A stretch of DNA of 64,000 nucleotides from Actinernus sp. WN-2022 (Eukaryota; Cnidaria; Anthozoa; Actiniaria; Actinernidae), in assembly GCA_030867875.1 (NCBI GenBank), contig JAOWCC010000577.1:698660-762659 (forward strand). The letters run 5' to 3'. The notes beneath the pieces were generated by a model, which worked only from the letters and a program-made list of their open reading frames with translations, was not told the origin of the DNA and made no database searches. A program made the position numbers and the translations under genes. Position 1 is the stretch's first letter. The number at the start of each line of letters is the position of its first letter. Positions 40,521 through 53,803 of this stretch are shown here, one piece after another.

Positions 40521-41010
40521 AGAAATTCAGAGAGTTTTCTACCAAAGTCTAAATATTTCTTTTCCTACAAACTATATAAACGAACACTCCAAGAATGGAA
40601 TTCCGTCCTTATGATCCTACGACAATACCTGTCAAAATCCTGACTGTATCCAACTATTAAACTTGATGTCAGTTATCCGACCACGGCAACTCAATAATAC
40701 AACTATGCCTGGAAAGACATAAAACTAATTATTTCTGTTAAATCTAAGATCCTTTTAGTTTGCCTGTAATCAGTGATTAATATTTTGAAACCAGAGATTT
40801 CAAAACAATTGGAATTGATTTACAGTGCATATTTTACCTTAGTGTACTTCCTACCAAATTTTATGTTGCAAGAGTAATTCCAGTTTATAAAAAAATATTT
40901 AGTTACTGTATATCTTTAATATCTTAATACAAAAACTTGTGTATATTAATTACTTTCCTTGAAAAGTATCATCTAGTCTTTGATTGTCAGTTTGCCTTTT
41001 GTTCAAAGCA

Positions 41011-41290
41011 ATACCGGTTAGCTCAGTGGTTAAGCGCCGGTCTATTGTGCGGGAGGTCGCGGGTTCAAACCCCGGCCGGCCCAACACTCAGGGTCTTAAA
41101 ATAACCGAGTAGAAGGTGCTGCCTTTGCGAAACAATCTCGTTCTCGAACTGCAAATTAAATGGTTATACCTTCACGTCTTCTCGGATAAGGACGTTAAAT
41201 TGTTGGTCACGTTGGCCTCAAGCCGGTTTATCAGTCGTACCGGACTATCACGAGTTACCGACGTTAAATAAAGTTACTTTTACTTTACTT
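41011..41290 (+). mobile_element. tRNA-derived SINE, family 2
   Basis: The head TAGCTCAGTGGTTAAGCGCC and GGTTCAAACCC are clear A and B boxes. The body contains ccttcacgtcttctcggataagg and ends with repeated acttttacttt. Relatives are at 34,210 (minus) and 42,236 (tail only). Confidence 0.8.
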
Positions 41291-41459
41291 CACAATCCAT
41301 GCTATCCTCTTGATTATTGATAACATAAAGTAAACAAAGTAATTGATAATATTTTTTTGTCGATTTCAGCAAAGCCGTTCACACGGTAACCATGATATTC
41401 TCCTAAAAAAATGGATTATTATGGAATTAGTACCTTATCCAAATTCTATATTATATATT

Positions 41460-42220
41460 AAACTTTCGGGTCAAACTTTCGCTTTCCCGTGCACATTAAG
41501 AAGTGACATACCTTCTTATTTGAAACGAGGAAGCGAAAAACGTTCGCTTCCCCGATCGCATAAAGAAGTATGATATCTCTCTTATTGTAAACAAGGAAGC
41601 AAAAGAACTTTGGCTTCCACGATCACATTAAGTAGTTTGATATATCTCTTACTGTAAACGAGGAAGCGAAAACTTTGGCTTCCCCGATCATATTAAGTAG
41701 TGTAACATATCTCTTATTGTAATCGAGGAAGCGAAAAACTTTCGCTTCCACGATCACATTAAGAAGTCTGATCTATCTCTTATTGTAAACGAGGAAGCGA
41801 AATACTTTGGCTTCCAAGTTAAGAAGTATGATCTATCTCTTATTGTGAACGAGGAAGCGAAACACTTTCGCTTCCCCGGTCACATTAAGTAGTTTGATCT
41901 AACTCTTATTGTAAACGAGGAAGCGAAAACTTTGGCTTCCCCGATCACATTAAGTAGTGTAACATATCTCTTATTGTAAACGAGGAAGCGAAAAACTTTC
42001 GCTTCCACGATCACATTAAGTAGTATGATCTATCTCTTATTGTGAACGAGGAAGCGAAAAACTTTCGCTTCCATGCACAATCACATTAAGTAGTAGTAAC
42101 GTATCGCTTACTATAAACGAGGAAGCGAAAAACTTTCGCTTCCACGATCACATTAAGTAGTATGTTCATGTATTTTTAGATTATTTCAAGGTACATTTTC
42201 GCTTACTCGTTTACAATAAG
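41460..42220. repeat. minisatellite, about 65-bp units, 11 copies
   Basis: Units read gaggaagcgaaaaacttt + cgcttcc... + atcacattaagtag... + tctcttattgtaaac. Each unit contains a small hairpin (GGAAGCGAAA / TTTCGCTTCC; some units have TTTGGCTTCC, which weakens it). Copies at the left edge are more diverged. No spacers vary as in a CRISPR array. Confidence 0.85.
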
Positions 42221-42235
42221 AATGAGGTCATTTTT

Positions 42236-42385
42236 CGCACAATATGCTATTTTCTCCTCGGACAAGGACGTAAAATCGTAGGACTAAATCAACAGAGGGC
42301 CATGTGAAAGATTACTGAGCTACATGCTAGCGGTAAAAGGGGTTACCCGTCTATAAGAAAAGTGACTTTACTTTACTTTATAGAG
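42236..42385 (+). mobile_element. SINE family 2 tail fragment
   Basis: tctcctcggacaaggacg and the final agtgacttta ctttacttta correspond to the body and end of the SINE at 41,011. The tRNA-like head is missing, perhaps displaced by the minisatellite. Confidence 0.5.
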
Positions 42386-42642
42386 TAAGAAGAGTAACGG
42401 ACCCAGAATAGATCCTGTAGTACGCCACATTTTAACAAACACTCAGAGGACAATGCACCATTTACAAAACACTTCTGACCTCTATTTGACAAATAAGATG
42501 AAAACCATTGTAGAGTGGAGGGCTCTACCTCATAAAGAGATAACTTCTCAAGGAGAATGTGATCAACTGTGTTGATCACATCAACTGTGTCAAAAGCTTT
42601 TTTAAATCTAAAAACACAACTCCATTTAATTGCCTTTATCAA
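42373..42642 (-). pseudogene. LINE reverse-transcriptase fragment
   Basis: About 90 residues of the RT palm/fingers: RFKKAFDTVDVINTVDHILL, then LQWFSSYLSNRGQKCFVNG and KCGVLQDLF. The Asp of the first catalytic motif is replaced (FRFKKAFD rather than FLDLKKAFD). It corresponds to the same protein region as 43,535-43,756, so it is a separate, older insertion beside the next LINE. Confidence 0.75.
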
Positions 42643-42654
42643 TGTTTATATACA

Positions 42655-44717
42655 ATCAAATCAAACCAATCTTTATTTCACACCTATTATTATATTTACA
42701 GTTCCTTGTTTGAAAAAAAAAGTAGCAAAATATGAAAAAAATCAATGACAAAGGTAAAATATACATATTAAAGGAGTCTAGGGTCTAAATAAACAAAGGT
42801 TTCCTAGTTAGTCCTAGATACATTGTTAATGTAGTGACACAAAATAAAATAAAATACGAACAAGAAAATACAGACACACAATAACAAACATTGACAGTTA
42901 AAGGTTTGATTTAAATTGCTTTTGAAATAGAAATTGTTTTACTTTTTTAGGAAATGTGAAATTGGTGAGATTTTTTAAATGACTGGGAAGTTCTTGCAAG
43001 AGATCAACTGTTGATGATGATACAGACTGTTTTCCAATGTTGGTTCTTGTGCGTGATTTATAGAAAATTTTGTTGGTGGCATATCGCGTACTATAAGAAT
43101 GGACTTCACTAGCATACTGAAAATAGTTTTGAGGGCTTGTAAATTGTATATAGAATTAACGGAGAGAATATTTAACACCAGATATTTAATATGGTCCTTT
43201 TTTTCTAGAGACTTACTTGTTCCATCTTTATTTGTTAATTTGATATTTATCTTTTCAATTCCTTTTTTCCTGGGAGATTTAATTATCATAAAAATCGTTT
43301 TCTTAATGTTTATAGATAATTTATTTATATATATCACACCATTCTTTTATTTTGGCAAGCTCTTCATTGACGAGTGTTTCAAGATCCTTGATGGAGGGAG
43401 ACGAGACAAATACGTTAGTGTCGTCAGCAAATATTCGAAAGGATAATTTATCCGAGCAGTTTGAAATGTCATTAATATAGATTAGGAATAAAAGCGGACC
43501 TAGAGAGCTTCTGTGGGATGCCACATACCATTATTTATTTTGGTGATTCCAAATTATTGAAAGATACATGTTGTTGCCTATTTGAGAGGTAGCTAATAAA
43601 CCATTGTAAAGGGGTTCCTCTTATACCGTACGCCTCTAATTTCTTCAGCAAGATTTTGTGGTTTACCGTATCAAATGCCTTTGAGAAGTCTAGAAATACC
43701 CCACACGTAAAACGATTATTATCAATTGCTTTTTTAAGATTATCAGTTATTTCCACTATAGCCTGTTCCGTTGATATACCCTTCCGAAAGTTAGATTGGA
43801 TCCGTTATTTCCCCACCTTTGTCTACTGGGATTACTCGTTATATTTTAAGGATATCTGGCATAATACCTTGTTCGAGAGAGAAATTAAAGACTGCTGTCA
43901 GGGCTTCGCTGATGTGGTCCACAGCCAATTTGATACATTTTTGTGGAACACTAATAGTGGATTTATTGTTTTTTAGACCTTGAACTGCATCCCACACTTC
44001 ATGAACATGTATGGCACGGAACATAAAACTATTTCTAAATGACCTTTTAATATATTGAGTAGGGTTAGAATTATCGTAAGTTGGTATTTGTGCAGCTAGG
44101 TTGGGACCAATATTAATAAAGTGAGAATTAAGTTGTTTTCAAATGTCTTTTTTATCTGTATAACACTTTATTTATAGCTTATAGAAATGCAAGAATTCTT
44201 TTTCCTGTTGATTAACATGCCTATCATTCCAAGCTCCAGGTTGCTTTTATATTTTCTTTATGAAGGTTAAATTGAGATGTGAAATTATTTCTTTTCGCTG
44301 ATTCTTTAAGTTTGTTTAGTTTGTTATTATATATATTATATTGTTTTACTTTGTCTAGATCCTTACTGAGGAAGTGAGATTTAAATTTTGTTGTCTTTTT
44401 TTTATTGAAATTAACAAGCACTTTGATATCCAGGGCTTTTTCAACAACCGCTGTTGTGCATTAGAGGTTTTCTTTATGGGGGCATGTTTATCAGTAATTT
44501 CTTTTAAAGTATCAACAATCTTATTCATACTCTGATTAACATCTGAGCTAACAAGATTACTAAAATTTATGCTATTAAGATCGTCAATAAATAGTTCATT
44601 GCTGAAACTGGAAAAATCTCTATAATATCTGTTCTCCTTTTCTGTCGGAGGTTTATTTGCTATAGTACAAAAAACAGGCAAGTGATCGGATATATCGGCA
44701 AGGCAAATTTCACTCAT
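42655..44717 (-). pseudogene. decayed LINE (endonuclease remnant + reverse transcriptase)
   Basis: Read right to left: the end of an AP-endonuclease domain (ADISDHLPVFC, 44,700), a linker, the RT N-terminus (43,839-44,024), the RT core GVFLDFSKAFDTVNHKILL (about 43,690) and FADDTNVFV (43,440), then the C-terminal region to 42,975. Frames change several times. The 3' end near 42,655 reads AAATAAAGATTGG with a short TTTGA-type tail. Similar in plan to CR1/L2/Jockey-group LINEs. Confidence 0.8.
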
Positions 44718-44937
44718 TAGTTAGAAGTGCAGTACTGTTGCAGTTGAGATGCATGGCTACGCAAATTCGTCACCGACATTCCAGCTCGCAAGGCTGCGAG
44801 ATCGGATAATCGAGAATTCTTTGACGTATTCACTGATATGACTCTTTAGAAAGCTTGGTTAAAAACATCAAACATATTTGTGCTTGGAGATCTTAACTGC
44901 ATGCGACTATACGGGAGTGATGCTGAATTTCGTCATT

Positions 44938-45125
44938 ACATAACGGCCGTTTTCAGATTCCCTTATATATATATATATATATACAGATGCTGAATTTCGT
45001 CATTACATAACGGCCGTTTTCAGATTCCTTATATATATACAGATGCTGAATTTCGTCATTACATAACGGCCGTTTTCAGATTCCTTATATATATACAGAT
45101 GCTGAATTTCGTCATTACTTAACGA
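44938..45125. repeat. tandem repeat, about 60-bp units
   Basis: gatgctgaatttcgtcatta + cataacggccgttttcagattcc + a TA microsatellite of varying length (tatatata), about 3.5 copies starting before 44,938. Confidence 0.75.
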
Positions 45126-45255
45126 CCGGTTAATGTGTCTGTATATAAACATATATACCGAGAAATTCAATCACGTAATTCTCATTGCATATATACATAG
45201 AGTTAATGACCAAATTCGTTATTATCAAAACACTCCGACTATACTAATATTATGA

Positions 45256-45803
45256 ATGCGTCGTATGCAGAAATTCAATCAAACACGAATAATCTGCGAC
45301 GTATTTTTGATATTACCACTGTGTGCTACCAGAATAACACCAACAACGAGTACCTTAATAGACCACATCATAACCACTAGGAAAGATTTGGTTTCAGACC
45401 ACCACCTGGTGTATGCTACATTATGCCTGTTAAATAAAAGGTCGCCACCTAAATCATAAAAACTAGGGACTACAAGCGCATGAATGTAAAGGACTTTCAA
45501 GCGGATATTGAATCCGCTCCCTTCCACATCGATACTGTCTTCTAAGATCCTGATGACATATTGTGGGCCTGGAATAAAGTATTTGAAGTGATATGTGATA
45601 CGCATGCACCGCGTAAAGTAATTAAAGTGCGAAGCTACTCTTCACCCTGGGTTAGCAGTAATATACGATTAAAAATGAACCGGCGATATAAGTTATACAA
45701 GAAAGCTGTAGAAATAAAGGACCAGGAAATATGGGCTAAATACAAGAAGCTGAGAAACGAAATTATATCGGACATTCGAAGAGCTAATGCACTAGTCAAT
45801 TGA
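45256..45803 (+). pseudogene. LINE endonuclease/linker fragment
   Basis: Two frames: an endonuclease end (STLIDHIITTRKDLVSDHHLV near 45,340-45,410), and a linker helix typical of the region before RT (SPWVSSNIRLKMNRRYKLYK, then IWAKYKKLRNEIISDIRRA, to 45,800). No RT follows. Confidence 0.65.
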
Positions 45804-47042
45804 AACTCCGGCCCCCCGACCCCCGGGAGATAGCGGGGAATGTAACATGTATACAGTGTTACACGAGAAACGTCCAGCAAAGAGTTGGGGGTGGGGGAGC
45901 TTTGATCTGTGTCCGGATTTCTAGATTCATGATCCGAGCGTTTTACCGAAAATGGCCTTGCTGAGGTTACAAATTTGTAGACTGAATTCTTTCTGTTTTA
46001 GTTTCGTGATTCCTTTTCATTCAGTCACAGAAAATTACCTTTTTCGCCATGCTTCACTGCTTTGGCTTCGAGAGGGCAGTAGAACCTCTGGTATCCGGGT
46101 AAGGTGTAGGGTGCTGGCGAATTAAAAAATGTTTCATATTATGTTGTCACGATCTGTTCTAAACTGTTATCATTGATCATATGTTTACTTGTTCCGAATA
46201 AAGTCCCGATGTTGTTTTGCGGTACGTACATCAAATTTTAAAGACCTCTTAGTATTTCCAGTTGTGTGCAGTGTTCCAGAGGTATTTGGGTTTTAACATT
46301 TTCGTTATGGACCCTAAACCCTAGGGGTGTCGTTTCTCCAAAGCCTCCCCCCACTAACGGCTGGGCGCGCGGTCAACACACCGTGTCCGTGACGTCATCT
46401 GATTAACTTCAATATTATTCATTTATTTGCGTGTAGCGTAGGTTCGATTCCGCGTAAACTTTCAAAACACATTGGAATTCTTTAAACTAAAACTTCAAGT
46501 GTGAAATTAATTCTAGGTAGGTAAATGTTTTATTTAATACCTGTTATTATTAGCTCTCATGTTCACAGTCCAAGTTTTCAAGGAAAGCCCGGCTGTTGAA
46601 ACCAGGCTACTTTATTTGTTGACACTAGATGACAGAAATTAAATTAAAAGCCGAAATTTTATACGGGGATAAAAATTAAGTTCAGATGCCATCTCGGAAC
46701 TCTGAGCTAGAGTCGAGTATTCCCGCTTAGTACTTGTGTAGAGTATGTCTTGGAGACATAAATTGTACAAACTTAGTACATAGGACTTGAAGAATTGTAA
46801 AACTCATTTGATGCAGCGATTTTCAAGTGAATTGTGATTGCAGAGTTAAACGCGTAAACATGGCCTGCGTCAGACGTGATTTCCTCTCTTCTATAAACTC
46901 TTTTAATATGGACTCGTCCGTCTTTTCTTCTCCGATAAAGGCAGCACTAATTTTCTTTGAAGTAAGAATAGCCGGGCTACCTTGGTCTTGCATCGGTAAA
47001 GTTAAATGAGAAAAATGACTGAACATTACGAGCTTCGCGACC
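45804..47042. other. no gene seen
   Basis: Unstructured AT-rich sequence. A G-rich patch near 45,865-45,900 (gagaaacgtccagcaaag) resembles one near 32,282. No ORF or RNA gene is supported. Confidence 0.4.
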
Positions 47043-49803
47043 TTGGATAATCTCTATAATATTTTAGATAAAATTCAAAAGGAAAGCAAACATTGTATTC
47101 TCATGGGAGATTTTAATATCAATCTGCTTAATTGTGATTCTCATAGCCTGACGGATGACTTTGTTAACACATTATCTTCATATTCTTTTCAACCTCACAT
47201 ACTTCAACCCACCCGTATAACCAACCACTCTCCCACACTTATTGACAATATTTTTTTTAATTCATTAGAACATGTTTCCTATAGTGGCAATATTTTGTAT
47301 GACATATCTGACCACCTTCCCAATTTCTTGATTATTGATTCATTTCATTTTTTACCCAATAAGCAAGTGTTTAAAAGGGATTTTACCAAATTAAATAAAG
47401 AAGCTCTATTAAATGAATTTAAGCTTATTGACTGGAATGAGCAGTTCTATGATAAAACCAACGTTAATGACATCTTAAACATTTTTTAAAGTACTTCTAA
47501 TGAAATTATTAATTCTTATGTACCTTTAAAAAAGCTTTCTAGAAAGGAAATTAAATTTAGAAATAAACCCTGGATTACATCTGCTCTCAGGACATCCATA
47601 AACAGTAAAAATAAACTGTTTAGAAAATATATAGCTACTAAATCTGAATTCCACCATGTCAAATATAAAGTATATAGAAATAAGTTGAAACATTTAATTG
47701 ATATTAGTAAAAAGAAATATTATGAGAATTACTTTATGAGCAATAAATCTAATATTAAAAATGTCTGGAAAGGTATAAAGCAAATAGTCACACTTAAGCC
47801 AAAGGCATACATAACTCCAACTAAAATTTTAACCTCTAAAAATATAGTATTGACTGATACCAAGCAGATAGCCAATGAGTTTAATAATTTATTTTGCCAA
47901 TGTTGGTAAAAATCTGAGTCAAGCTATACCTAAGGTCCACTCTGAATTTTCAAGCTACCTCGTTTTGCCTCAGTCATCCAGTTTTTTGCTTACTCCTACC
48001 TCCACGCAAGAAATAGAAGACATCATTTTAGGGTTAAAGTCAGGGAAAGCTTGTGGCCCTTTTAGTATTCCCGTGCCATTACTCAAGTTACTTAACTCGG
48101 TCATCTCTAGACCACTAGAAGTACTTTATAACTATTCTTTTTCCCATGGTGTTGTTCCTGAATCTTTTAAAATGGCTAGAGTTATTCCCATATTCAAAGC
48201 AGGATCTCATTTGACTGTATCAAACTACAGACCTATATCTTTATTATCCATATTTAATCAAATTTTAGAAAGACTAATGTACAATAGATTAATGAGTTTC
48301 CTTACCAAGTTTAAATTAATTTATTTAAATCAATTTGGATTCCGTAGCAATCATTCCACAGAACATGCCTTACTATTAATAACCGATAAAATTCAAAGAG
48401 CAATCGAAGATGGTCAATACTCTTGTGGAATTTTTCTTGATCTCAGCAAGGCATTCGACACGGTGAATCACAACATTCTTCTTGCTAAATTACATAATTA
48501 TGGTGTCCGTGGAGTGGTACATGACTGGTTTGTTTCTTACCTGTCAAATAGACAGCAGTTTGTATCTATCGATAATCACACCTCCTCATATACCTCAATT
48601 TCATGTGGTGTCCCACATGCTCCGTACTTGGCCCCCTACTCTTCCTCCTATATATTAATGACTTTAATTGTTGCTCCAAGTTATTTGATTTTCATCTTTT
48701 TGCCGACGATTCTAATTTATTTTTAGCAGATACTTCTCTTGATTCTCTTGAATCAAGGGTTAATGCTGAATTGAAAAATATTCACACCTGGTTGTGTGCA
48801 AACAAATTGTCATTAAATATTGATAAAACCAATTTTGTCATTTTTCACCCATTCCAGAAGAAAATACATAAATTTATCAACATTAGAATAAACAAGAAAC
48901 CAATTGAACAGAAACATAGTATCAAATACCTTGGATTAATTATCGATTCAAATCTAAGCTGGAAAGAACATATTAGTCAACTATGCAAAAAGATATCTAG
49001 AGGCATTGGGATTTTATCAAAACTTAGACACTACGTATCCAATTGTATCCTGACCCAACTTTACTACTGTCTCATTTATCCCTTTCTCACGTATGGTGTA
49101 ATTATCTGGGCCAATACCTATGAAACTACTCTTAAACCTATAATAACTTTACAGAAGAAAGCCATAAGAATTATACATTTTGCCAAGTTTAATGATCATA
49201 CGTCACCCCTTTTTAAGGACTCAAACATCTTGAAATTTATTGATATTATCTATTACTTCAACTGCGTCTTCCTTTTCAAATTGCATTCCAACTTGTTACC
49301 AGCTGTATTTAACAACTTTTTTCAAACAATCTCTTCAAGACACAAGTATAATACAAGGTTGGCATCAAGATCGTCGTATTGTATTCCTTCTGTACGAACT
49401 AACTTCGGAAAATTCAATATTCGATTCAAAGGTGCTACAATCTGGAACGATATTGATGATCTATTAAAATACTCTAGCTTTTTCTCATTTAAACGTTCAA
49501 TTAAACATTGCAAAATCGAATCATACTAATAGCGTTTCTTCCCTCAGTCTCGTAGTTTTGTTATTTGTTTATTTTTATTCTTGTTCTTGTTCTATACTTG
49601 TGTCTCAATGTGTGTATATGCGTGAGACTATAATATGCTACTTGTTCGACTCTACAATGTTAGAAAAATATTGTGTAACGCTACCTAGCTAGATTAGCTT
49701 TATATAGTTATTCTGGGTAGCAAAAACCCTACTTCTGAACAATCTCCCTTTCACTGTATATATAATAATTTGTGGTATTTAAATAAAGTTGTTGTTGTTG
49801 TTG
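47043..49803 (+). pseudogene. 5'-truncated LINE with (TTG)n tail
   Basis: The insertion begins inside the endonuclease domain (CILMGDFNINLL; SPTLIDNIFFNSL; DISDHLPNF). A linker follows, then RT with NYRPISLLSIFNQILERL, FGFRSNHSTEHAL, GIFLDLSKAFDTVNHNILL, a degraded GVPHAPYLAP (usually QGSVLGP) and FADDSNLF, and a C-terminal region to 49,529. Frame changes lie near 47,487, 47,880 and 48,620. The 3' end is AAATAAAG followed by five TTG units. It is the best-preserved LINE here but cannot make a full protein. Group: CR1/L2/Jockey-like. Confidence 0.85.
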
Positions 49804-52691
49804 ACGGTTTCCCAAGTGACTTCCAGAGCCAGTGCGTTTACCGACAAAGTGTCTTCACCCGAAAACTAACTCTCTTACTGCTTCCTTGTGTGAATCCTTG
49901 AATTCTTCGAAACCAAACTTTACAGAGCAAATTTAAACGCATTTTGGAACAGCAATCGAAAGCCTTTGGTCCGGCTTTCAAAAGTTTACAATGTAAATTA
50001 TGCAAATCAATTCAGCGACAGGATTTCAGTGGCAAGTTTTTGATTGGCTAAAAACCAACAATGTGAATAAAGTGAATTCCATAGTGAATTCCATAGTGGT
50101 GGTCATTATACTTTTAATCCATAATTTGTCTATGTCAATAAAACATAAAACATAGTAGTAAAATATGACACACTTAGTTTACCCTTTGGAAAGCTGATCG
50201 ATGCTCTGACACACCTATTTGCATCAACTGAGGACAAAATTCCTCCCTGTAAGCATCCCTAACCATGTTTTTCACCTGTTCCCACAGCATTTTCCATATT
50301 TCTAAGCCAGGCTCACAAATGGATGCAAAGTGGGCTTTCCCAGCCCTGTGAAATCCCTTCCCAATCCTCCAGACAACTTGTTTTTACCCCCCAACTCCTC
50401 CGTACAGAAATGGACATGAAAAAGCTTTCCTCTCCAGGAAGCCAGAATGAGGCAAACACTAATAATCAAGCATACTGGAACATCATTTGTGATTTCTATT
50501 CTTATCACTTTAATGACAGTTGTCTGCCCTAAGTCTCAATCAGATGAATGAGGAACATGACCCTTCCAGACAGAATTGAAAAGAGTGAAGCCAACATGAG
50601 ACAACAGAACAAAAATGACAAGACTACATAACTGGAATCATAAGCTGGCAGGTAGATAGATTTGCTTTAGCCATGCATGAGAAACCCATGTTCTTTATTA
50701 AAATGGGAGATGAATTTTACAACACTCTCTTTTTAAAACCTGTAAAAAGTATAATTCACAAAAAAGGCTTTTGTACAAAACAAAGCAGAATACCATGTTT
50801 AACCACCCTCTTCCTGAATCCATGTTTACTCCCCCAGTTATTATTATATACCCCTCTGGATAATCACTCCAATTAAATAAATGTCTTTGTCAATAACAGA
50901 GTCCTGATGGTTTTGGTTTAGTTAACTTCAAAATATTTGTTAATTGTCACTATCAAACTTCTGGAAGATGACAGAAAAAAAGTGAATGTTGACTGTTTTC
51001 CATCTTTGTTGCTTCTGCCATATTTATAGAGTTTTAATATGATGAGAACCTGGAAACTTCTGTGGATGATATACATATACTTTGAGAATGACATGCAGTG
51101 TAAGTTTTTTTAAGTATACTGTACATGTATTCAAAATAGGGTGTTATGTTATTCTATTTGTCTAAATACAGATGGTTTTCATACAGCTAATAATAGGCCT
51201 TTTGCAGGAAATAGTCACTTGCTGATACTGTATATATATGTATATCCCTTTGATAACTGGCCAACTTAAAAAAATCAGTTTTAGAAAGATCAACAAATGA
51301 TTGATTGGAGGTGGGGACTTTAATATTTACAAGCAGGTTTTCCCAATAACACGTAACTGATGTCATACATTAGTGCCTTTAAATAATTCAAATATGTTTT
51401 GCCCTCCAGTACAACCACATGATTTTATCCTGCAAAAGGCCCACTAGATTAATATTTTTTTAATAAGACAATTTGATTCAGTGTTGTAGGGCAGCCTCTC
51501 AGGATTAGCTTTTCCCACAAGGATATTTAGATTAAAACTCTAAAAAAAACAGAGGTCAGAAAAAATCGAAATCTTCCAGTACCAAAAGCATACACGTGTA
51601 AAGCTTTTAATTAATACATCAATTTCTACTTTTCAAAGAATTTTTTTTGTGAAGCCTTGCTAAAACTGCATAATACAAATGTTTTCTTAAGTACCATGCA
51701 CCAGTCATTTGAATCTCCCCTGCTCCAACTTTATGTGGACATGAGTGTTTGTTTTCCTTATATTCATATTTTTGAATCTTTCCCACAATTTCGGCTCTGT
51801 CTAGGTGTATCAACGTCCTCAAATTCAAAACAATGAACTACAGCAAAACAATACCCTGTCATAAATACAAAGAACCCTTACCCCAGAATACAATAGTTCA
51901 CGTTGATATACAACTAGAAAGGCCACGTCTTGGATTATGTCTCCATTAAAAAAAACTAGTTAACATGTTTTCCATAATTCCTGGAAGCTTAAGATCAATA
52001 GATATATCGAGGGAAAAGTTGTCCATTCCTAGCAGATTACTTCAAAATCCAAGTACGAAGACAAATATGACAACTGAACAAGGGATCACGTACACTCTAC
52101 TTTGTTATATTTCTAAGCTCAAAATACAAGTTCAATCTCATTTAATGTAGGAGAAAGGAATACTTACTACATAGGTGTTGATTTTCAATGCTTAATATTG
52201 AAATTTCCGGCTACTTCACGAAATATCAGACATAAAAGACACGCTCGTGACTCCTGTTCGCCCGCATTTTGTCTTCTTCCGAATTCCTTTCAAGTTCAAA
52301 TGCAAATTACGCGCGCACGTCATCTGTATTGTGTTATTAAACACCAATCAGGGCACTTTAAATTTTGGAGTTTTCCAGAGCCTTACGATTTCGTCGAGCA
52401 TGCGCAGTAAGAAATAAGAGAAGGGTCTGGGGTCGAGAATGGGTTTTCTTCATTAATCTGCCTGATCGGGTGTACTCAGTTTGATCTGTCAGCCATCCAA
52501 AAATTCCAGCTGGGAAAAGGTCTGGTGTTTCAAACTTCTCTGCTGGTACATCACTCTGCAGCTTCCTCTTCAGTATCCTAACTATAATTCCAGGCCATTG
52601 CAGATGCATGCCCAGCGATTTCGACGCCATATTGGATGAGGCGTGCATGCAAAGACCCCTAGGAACGAGTTTAGGAACGACCACTTCCGCC
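49804..52691. other. no supported gene; possible host sequence
   Basis: About 2.9 kb without transposon termini or RT/integrase motifs. On the minus strand, codons from 52,629 down to about 52,430 give an uninterrupted, non-repetitive peptide (starting MASKSLGMHLQWPG) that could be a first exon, but I recognise no family and see no partner exon. The rest looks like intron or intergenic DNA. Confidence 0.35.
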
Positions 52692-52815
52692 GTGGAGTTT
52701 TAGTTTGTGCCGTGGAGTTTTGGTTTGCCGGCCGTGGAGTTTTGGTTTGTGCCGTGGAGTTTTGGTTTGTGCCGTGGAAATTTGGTTTGTGCCGTGGAGT
52801 TTTGGTTTGTACCGT
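52692..52815. repeat. tandem repeat of about 20 bp, six copies
   Basis: ccgtggagttttggtttgtg is repeated six to seven times, with two imperfect units (one extended by ccggc, one with aaat). The first units of the following gag fragment begin directly after it. Confidence 0.85.
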
Positions 52816-52818
52816 GAC

Positions 52819-53345
52819 ACCTATGGGCCACCGTACGAGACGGTGAAAGATCGCTTTGAGACACATTTTGTCGGCCGAACAAATGTGATCTTCGAAAGAG
52901 CAAGATTCAACAGGCGAATCCAAGGAGAACACGAGTCTGTGATCGATTTTATAGAAGATCTCAATAAGTTGGTCACAACCTGCCAATTTGGAGAGCTCAA
53001 AGACGAACTTATCCGGGATCGGTCGTTGTTGGTATTCGTAATACTAATCTGTCGAGGAAATTTATGCAAAACGAAACGCTAACCCTCGAAAAAGAAATTA
53101 AACAAGTCAAAGCTTCAGAAATGGTTAAACAACACCAGGAGATATTAAAAGGAGAAAGCCAGGAGGCGAAAATTGAAGCAATATTCGACAAGAGAAAGAT
53201 TCCTTCGTCGAAGACTCCAAAACCGAAAAGCCATTCACAGTGGAAATCGACATCGAGCGAGAAATATACATAGGGACAAAAGAAATGTTACAGATGTGGA
53301 AAATCGCCGCCACATAAACGCCAAGAATGTCCTGCAGACACAGCA
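52819..53345 (+). pseudogene. Ty3/gypsy gag remnant
   Basis: The peptide VIFERARFNRRIQGEHESV with FIEDLNKLVTTCQFGELKDE is a typical Ty3/gypsy capsid segment. After a frame change near 53,060, LTLEKEIKQVKASEMVKQH continues it. Near 53,285-53,340 there is a zinc knuckle in a third frame (CYRCGKSPPHKRQEC). No protease, RT or LTR of this element remains. Confidence 0.8.
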
Positions 53346-53356
53346 CGTGTCATATT

Positions 53357-53710
53357 GTATCAGTCAATTCCAAACCCGTGCATCCCCGCCGGTCACCCCC
53401 GGGCATTTGATCAGAGGCTTGCTCCCGGCGGGTGGGGAATTTGACGAGTATCTAAGCCCTCATGGGCGGGCATTTGAGAAACAGTGGGGGTGGGGCATTT
53501 GATCGGTGTTAAAAAAAAAAAATTCTTTCTGTCTACAAATTCGCATCGCTCGCGTCGAAATGGCAAACGTACGTGTCTTCGAGGAATTCCAGGATAATGA
53601 TTGCGCATTTGTAGAGGCTTGATAGAGTAATGTATCAGTCAAATTCCAAACCCGTGTTTTTAAACCCTCGGGCATTTGAACATTTTGAAAATAATACGAT
53701 CAAATGCCCC
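53357..53710. repeat. repeat block with gggcatttga words
   Basis: gtatcagtcaa(a)ttccaaacccgtg occurs at 53,354 and at 53,630 in direct orientation, and gggcatttga or its variants occur five times between them. Probably a short dispersed repeat; no ORF. Confidence 0.5.
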
Positions 53711-53715
53711 ACTAC

Positions 53716-53794
53716 TGTTGAGAAATAACACGGCTTCTTTGGTTTATAAACTCAACTTTACTTGACTACGACATACAACATGGCTGGTGTTACA
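53716..53794 (-). repeat. candidate short LTR end of the BEL element
   Basis: 79 bp that on the minus strand begin TGTAACACC just after a purine-rich stretch and end TCAACA, as LTRs do. It is far shorter than usual BEL LTRs and no second copy is visible, so this is tentative. Confidence 0.25.
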
Positions 53795-53803
53795 AAACTC
53801 TCC

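Noticed and set aside
40275..41083. Two tRNA-like sequences with A and B boxes
   Set aside because: Each continues into a SINE body, and the first has another copy (58,678); folding to a proper cloverleaf with a plausible anticodon is not supported.
41460..42220. Array of regularly spaced repeats resembling CRISPR
   Set aside because: Units are contiguous and diverge gradually, there are no unique spacers or cas genes, and the context is a eukaryotic genome.
52358..52684. Minus-strand ORF that might be a host first exon
   Set aside because: No family recognised, no second exon or clear splice donor; kept only as a remark in the gap entry.
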